Below are positions 58,561-64,000 of a stretch of DNA of 64,000 nt, piece after piece. The position numbers and the translations under genes were made by a program. The notes under the pieces are model-generated. The model ran no database searches. It worked only from the letters and a program-made list of their open reading frames with translations, and was not told the origin of the DNA. This DNA comes from Hofstenia miamia (taxonomy: Eukaryota; Xenacoelomorpha; Acoela), in assembly GCA_004352715.1 (NCBI GenBank), contig SCFE01000088.1:583816-647815 (forward strand), read 5' to 3'. The stretch's first letter is position 1. The number at the start of each line of letters is the position of its first letter.

Positions 58561-58950
58561 CATCTGAAATATTGACTTGGTGAGTTGACAAGTGATTTTT
58601 ATGTGAACCATACAGCCAAAATCCAGAAAAAGGAAACAGTTAATAATGAATGACAACATTAAGACAAATCGCTAGCAAAGTCATCAGAAGCAAATAGTGT
58701 ATCTTCATAAAATATTGGCTCGTGCACAGCGCATAAAGAATTATAAGCTTTTACAAATCAAACATTCCAATTTTACTCGTACAATGTCTACCATGATTTG
58801 CCCCATGTGTGTCCGATTTACCCTTTCCACTTGAAGAATATATCTGGACTGCAGAGAGCTGAAAGCCCGTCATTAGAATGTAAAACTTATGATATTATAT
58901 AGGTTAGAATTTGGTTTAATAATGTAAAAAATTTGTGTTTCTCTACAGTC
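58561..58950. other. Intergenic, nothing recognised
   Basis: No feature seen. Confidence 0.45.
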
Positions 58951-59140
58951 AATACTGGTTTATGTACAGATGATTCGCACCGAGGTATGTTTGATTCACC
59001 CCCGGTTTACCCTACAGGAAGTTATAGTGTCATCGAATATAGCATTGTTTATAAATTTTTTGCAGGGAATTTGTAAAGATATGTACATGATTTCATGTAA
59101 AAAATGCTTCGTCAAATTTGATGAAATTGTCATTCTAGGT
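58951..59140 (+). CDS. Two possible small exons upstream of the SLC36-like gene
   Basis: TTTCTCTACAG precedes SILVYVQMIRTE, which ends at GAG|GTATGT (58951-58986). A 26-bp gap ending CCTACAG follows, then EVIVSSNIALFINFLQGICK, DMYMISCKKCFVKFDEIVIL up to G|GTAATC (59013-59140). Both would be in phase 0. A 26-bp intron is too short for a normal spliceosomal intron, so the two could instead be alternative acceptors or chance. No family seen. Confidence 0.25.
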
Positions 59141-59974
59141 AATCATTTCTTTTCAATTGTGAAAAATGTAATTAATGCATAAGTAACTAAACATGTACAT
59201 ATGTATTAGATTATATATAATCTAGCTTCTACATAAATGGAAGTTCTAGTGTTAAATAGCATTTAATTTTTGCTTAAAATAGTTTTTGTGATGCTTAATT
59301 AATGCTTTCTCAATTGCCATAACTGATGTGGCCCGAACTGTATGTCATAAAATGATTAATTTAATTTTTTTTTCACTGTGTTGATATAAACAAATTTTTT
59401 GCCCTTTTGATCGAACCACGTTAGGTCCAACAAACCCACCTGCATAAGAACTACGTCCTAAGTAAGCCAACAAAAAGGTATAACACTTAATTCCTACACA
59501 TCAAACCCATCTGAACACCAAAGTAAAATGGAGGCTTTATGGCTTTAGGAGACCAAGATTTTTATGAAAAAGAAATACTTGAGGGTGAATTAGTTGGACT
59601 TTCAGAAAACATCTACAGTATATACCTCTCAAATATACAATTGTATAAATTCATGAATAATATTTCCAGAAATTGGGACATAACATAATTATGTGCATCG
59701 CTGATATAAATATTTCCACTTTATATTATAATAAATTTTATCTAAACTTATTTCATTGTAAGGCAAAAAATGTAATATATTATAGCTATTATTTTACAAA
59801 ATCGATTTTTGTATGCAGTTCCAACGCTTTTAATTGAAATATTAATGCAATGCTATTCAGATGCTTGAAATTTGCACTGTTTTCTACATTGTTAGGTAAA
59901 TATGATTAACGGATGCTGTGTTCCATGGAAGATTACAATAGGAAGTGTTCGTTTACACTGCCTTGTTTTTGAAT
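59141..59974. other. Upstream flank of the SLC36-like gene
   Basis: AT-rich. ATGGCTTTAGGAGACC at 59537 opens a short frame (ALGDQDFYEKEILEGELVGL) that looks protein-like and might be a 5' exon, but no fitting donor-acceptor pair to 59975 was found. Confidence 0.4.
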
Positions 59975-61237
59975 ATGGAAAATAGTAAAGGAGTCCGAAA
60001 TATTAAAGATTCAATTTATTGGTGGGAAGCATTTTTCAATGTCTTTAAAAGTACTGTTGGAACAGGAATTCTGACACTTCCCGAAGCTTTCCTAACAGCT
60101 GGCCTAGTTTCTGGTTCCATTGGTTTAATATTTGTTGCTGCAATTTGCATAATTTCTTTGAATTTATTGGTTGATGCTAACAAGATTGCCTGCCAAAAAC
60201 TGGAGGTGTCTGCTTTAAATTACGGAGATCTTGTAAAGTTTGCGTTTTCTGAAAACAAGTATTCCTCTAAATTTTCATTTTATGGAAAGGTAACAACAAA
60301 CTTAATAACTTTTTTGTTTCAATTTTTTGTGTGTAGCGCATACATTAGAATAACAGCAGAAACAATCAATGATTTGATTACAATAGTTCTTGGAACGTCG
60401 TCACATATTCCTCTTTGGGCTCTAATTTTCCTAATGGAATTGCCATTTGGTGCAATAGCAGTTGTAAGAAATATGCGAATAATTTCAATTTTTTCCGGAT
60501 TCGCGGTATTGCTATTAACAATCAGTCTTGTTAGTATTTTCACTGAAATTAGCATTGATGTGCCATCTCCCAGTGGTCTTCCTCTCTATACAAACTTCTG
60601 GATGACTGCTCTTCTTATGGGAAGGACAATTTATTCCATGGAAAGCATTGCCACCATTCTCCCGATTGAAAACAAGATGAAACGTCCAGAACATTTCCGC
60701 TTAGTAATGAATTCAGCATTTATAGCAATAACTCTCATCTACCTTGCATTTGCTTTAATTGGATTTATGAAGTACAGATTTGAGGTTGCCGATGTGATCA
60801 CGGAAAATCTTCCAGATACCGTGTTCTTTAAGATTATTAGAGTGTTATTTGGAATTACAATTCTCTTTACATATTCAATTCAATTCTACGCCATGAACTT
60901 AGTAGTGATTCCGTTAGTTGAGAAATACCTGCATTTCAAAAGTTCCATATTCTTTACAGTTCTGCTTCTAGTAACTGCTCAGGTTCTTATTGCAGGGATT
61001 TTCCCTAATGTTGACCTTGCATTATCGTTGATTGGAGGTAGCTTAGGTGCGATCCTATTCGTTGTATTTCCACCTATAGTTGGGATTCTAGTGAAGGAAA
61101 ATGATAAATCTTCATTAACTAGTGGAATAGCCTTATACAAAAGTTTTTGTTTTCTAATTCTCGTGTTTGGCTGTTTCATAACATTGACTTCAACTGCAGC
61201 AGCAATTGCTGAAATTTACCAATCGGTAAGGCATTGA
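59975..61237 (+). CDS. Amino-acid transporter, SLC36 (PAT)/AAAP family
   Basis: A single open exon of 420 codons from ATG 59975 to TGA 61235-61237. The ATG was chosen because a stop (TAG, 59939) lies just upstream and GTG/TTG starts are not used in animals. Helix 1 has STVGTGILTLPEAF (residues 26-39), the family's substrate and ion site region. Helix 6 area has GRTIYSMESIATILPIEN and KMKRPEHF (216-241), a signature of SLC36. GFMKYRFEVADVITENLP matches the family's GY-x-x-FG ... IT-x-NLP segment. About eleven hydrophobic helices can be drawn. Known SLC36 members move small neutral amino acids with protons across lysosomal or plasma membranes; substrate here is inferred. Slightly shorter than usual (450-480) because the N-terminal tail is short. 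The lack of introns contrasts with its neighbours. Confidence 0.93.
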   Translation: MENSKGVRNIKDSIYWWEAFFNVFKSTVGTGILTLPEAFLTAGLVSGSIGLIFVAAICIISLNLLVDANKIACQKLEVSALNYGDLVKFAFSENKYSSKFSFYGKVTTNLITFLFQFFVCSAYIRITAETINDLITIVLGTSSHIPLWALIFLMELPFGAIAVVRNMRIISIFSGFAVLLLTISLVSIFTEISIDVPSPSGLPLYTNFWMTALLMGRTIYSMESIATILPIENKMKRPEHFRLVMNSAFIAITLIYLAFALIGFMKYRFEVADVITENLPDTVFFKIIRVLFGITILFTYSIQFYAMNLVVIPLVEKYLHFKSSIFFTVLLLVTAQVLIAGIFPNVDLALSLIGGSLGAILFVVFPPIVGILVKENDKSSLTSGIALYKSFCFLILVFGCFITLTSTAAAIAEIYQSVRH

Positions 61238-62285
61238 AGAAGTGAACGACTTTGGAAATTATTGAAGCACCCAATGTTAATTGTTCAGAATATTACTAAA
61301 AAATTTTAGTCAATGCTTAATTGAGATTTTTGTTTTGTTACAAAGCCAATAGTAAGATTTAACGGCTATACTGTAGCCATTTTCTGACTCATACTTATAT
61401 TATGTAAATGCATGTAACGTCTTTGTCAAAATGTGCAATATTGCATAGCAATTTATAAGATACAGTAGTAATTTATTCCAAAAACAAAAAGCCGATCCTC
61501 TTTGATAGCAATTAACTTGTCAATTGTCGTGAAATTTAATGACATTGTGACCCAAAAATTCATTGGTTATTTCATTGTAATATACTTTTCAATACCTATA
61601 TCTATATGTAATGTTGACGTTTATCCAAAATAGGAGGCGGTAGGAGATTTGTTCTTTGCCATAGTTCACCAATATTCGCTAGAAAGTATATCGTGTAATT
61701 GTCATAAATATGAGATATTTATAAACTTAAATCTTCAAATTTCTAGATTTTGTTTTTGAAAAATTTCATGATGACATAATGGTTTTGCATATTATTTAAG
61801 CAGAAATCTTCTCCAGACTAATAGTTTAACTAACTAATTGCTAATTATACGAATTACAATAATACATTTTTAGAGTAAAATTTTCATGCCTTTCCGGAAT
61901 TATAATAGTCACTTATCGCTGTATTGCATTAAAATGTAGCTGTTTTTTTGCAATAATATTTCTAAAACAAAGATTTGTATTTTGCAAATCTGCATTAGTA
62001 TTCGCAATTTAGAGCGTCTAGTTATTCTTTTGCCCAGATGTGTGATTGTGTCAAAATTTACTGAACCATATCCACAATATTCCCTTGTAGTTAGAAGATT
62101 GAAGGCACAAACACGTGCGAAAATATTTGCACCTCAATACAGTTAGATACATGTTTCTACTGATTTATAATTTTAAAAATTGCGAATGTTCTCCATTATA
62201 CATACAGGAGTGTGGCTGTTTACAATTAGTGGCATTAATAACTTACTGAAGATGTAATTTAAATTGTAGGATCTACTAAGCATTT
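61238..62285. other. 3' flank of the SLC36-like gene
   Basis: Contains the 3' UTR. No other feature recognised. Confidence 0.5.
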
Positions 62286-63403
62286 GCGCTAAGGTGTTAA
62301 AATTATGTATTTTTCACAAAACAAGAAATCAATCGCATATGTTTGTAAACGTCCAAGCGGAAATGGTTATTTGTTTGATTGAAATTGATTACACCAATTT
62401 GTTTAAAGCATTGTTTATCGAAATTTCATATTGTTTATAGTAAATTTATTTCAATCGTATAGGTTGCAATGGATAATAGTTGTAACGGTAGTAATATTAG
62501 AAACGGTTATAAGCTATATTCCTTAATTTTACAATAAAGTGAAATTTTTACACATACAAGGTATGAACTGTGCTTTCCTTCTTTCAGTTTTCAATTTTTC
62601 CTATGCGTATATTTTAGAGTAAAAAATGTTTTGCCCTGTTATATTTTACAGAAAATGAGAAATGCAACTAAGAACAACATTCTTGATGTGTCCATCATTA
62701 ACATTTATTGTAATTGCAAAGGAATAAAAATTTAGCATTTGTACTAAATATACATAAACATTCAACTAAATATATAAACATTAAATAATTTCACACCCAT
62801 GCATAACAGATTATTACAAAAACGATGTAATGCCATGATATCANTGCGCTAAGGTGTTAAAATTATGTATTTTTCACAAAACAAGAAATCAATCGCATAT
62901 GTTTGTAAACGTCCAAGCGGAAATGGTTATTTGTTTGATTGAAATTGATTACACCAATTTGTTTAAAGCATTGTTTATCGAAATTTCATATTGTTTATAG
63001 TAAATTTATTTCAATCGTATAGGTTGCAATGGATAATAGTTGTAACGGTAGTAATATTAGAAACGGTTATAAGCTATATTCCTTAATTTTACAATAAATT
63101 GAAATTTTTACACATATAAGGTATGAACTGTGCTTTCCTTCTTTCAGTTTTCAATTTTCCTATGCGTATATTTTAGAGTAAAAAATGTTTTGCCGTGTTA
63201 TATTTTACAGAAAATGACAACTGCAACTAAGAACAACATTCTTGATGTGTCCATCATTAATATTTATTGTAATTGCAAAGGACTAAAAATTTAGCATTTG
63301 TACTAAATATACATAAACATTAAACTAAATATATAAACATTAAATAATTTCACACCCATGCATAACAGATTATTACAAAAACGATGTAATGCCATGATAT
63401 CAG
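62286..63403 (+). repeat. ~558-bp direct duplication across the N at 62844
   Basis: 62286-62843 (TGCGCTAAGGTGTTAAAATT...) and 62845-63402 are nearly identical, with a handful of substitutions (for example AATAAAGTG against AATAAATTG) and one-base indels. The second copy starts at the base after the N. Most likely two haplotypes or overlapping contig ends left unmerged. Confidence 0.93.
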
Positions 63404-64000
63404 AATTTACAAAGGACATTTCGATTGAGGAACATTAACGTAGTAAATAATACTGACGAGAGAATAGGGATGGAAGTGGGGCGGGACAGGTCGGGGCAAA
63501 TATGAGGCAAATTTCTTTTAAAGTGGGCACCCATGGCGCAAGATTTCACTTGATTTGCAAAAACGGAGCCAAAAAATTTAGAGATTTTAAAGTAAGTTTT
63601 TGATACATCACTGTTGTCTATTTTATAATATTTGAATATAGTTGGAACTTAGTCTCATTTTGAAAGAATAATCATCATGCAATCATACTAGAAAGAATGC
63701 GAGTGCTACTACCCTACCCTTGCTTAAAAATATTCCGTAAAATATTGACCATATGAAATGATTTTTTAACTTTAAAATGTGTGGTGTCCATTTATACGAA
63801 CAAATGGTTTTCTCACACTTGCAAAATAATCTTCCAAGCCCATTTGCAATTTTGGAAATCACGGAGAGATTTATCCAACTGTTGGTAAACGCGTTTCAAC
63901 ATAATGTTGAAAATTTCTACTAAATTGCATTGCTAAGCATAAATTATTTGAAAATGTTTTTTGAAAATTCAGATTTTTAAAATATATTTAAATTTTTTCG
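63404..64000. other. Right end, nothing recognised
   Basis: A GC-rich patch GGAAGTGGGGCGGGACAGG (about 63472-63490) stands out; no gene seen. Confidence 0.5.

Overview
This is nuclear DNA of an animal, very probably an invertebrate. It is AT-rich, its genes are split by GT-AG introns of about 40 bp to 7 kb, and it is littered with decayed LINE, LTR, hAT and piggyBac elements. There is no bacterial gene density, no operon and no ribosome-binding-site pattern. The species cannot be told from this window. Single N characters at 9865, 14865, 25236 and 62844 mark assembly joins; three are flanked by near-identical direct duplications that look like unmerged overlaps.

Layout. 16-8055 (minus) is the N-terminal part of a ZRANB2-type RNA-binding zinc-finger gene, rebuilt here from seven short exons whose phases all agree; its 7.2 kb second intron holds a cluster of TTACGGACGGAA motifs and a long decayed LINE. 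9017-14100 is an LTR retrotransposon with two ~380 bp LTRs, a polypurine tract, a nested LINE copy and a possible second tandem copy. 14600-17560 holds more LINE fragments. 18482-31683 (plus) is a seven-exon MFS transporter of the SLC18B1 type (425 codons, all phases consistent), with MITE, hAT and unexplained coding fragments in its introns. 34550-41720 is a LINE cluster carrying a nested piggyBac-like element at a TTAA site. 46373-48756 (minus) is a two-exon rhodopsin-class GPCR with its intron inside the DRY motif. 51221-55563 (minus) holds terminal exons of unidentified genes and a chimeric LINE. 57380-58560 is another LINE. 59975-61237 (plus) is a single-exon amino-acid transporter of the SLC36/AAAP family. 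The right end is non-coding.

The genes do not form a pathway; this is an ordinary gene-sparse, repeat-rich locus. I found no clearly new biological system. The most unusual items are the TTACGGACGGAA motif cluster, the LTR flanked by both a polypurine tract and a primer-site-like sequence, two LINE copies sharing the same chimeric junction, the nested piggyBac-like element with repeated palindromic sites, and several well-formed but unidentified exons.
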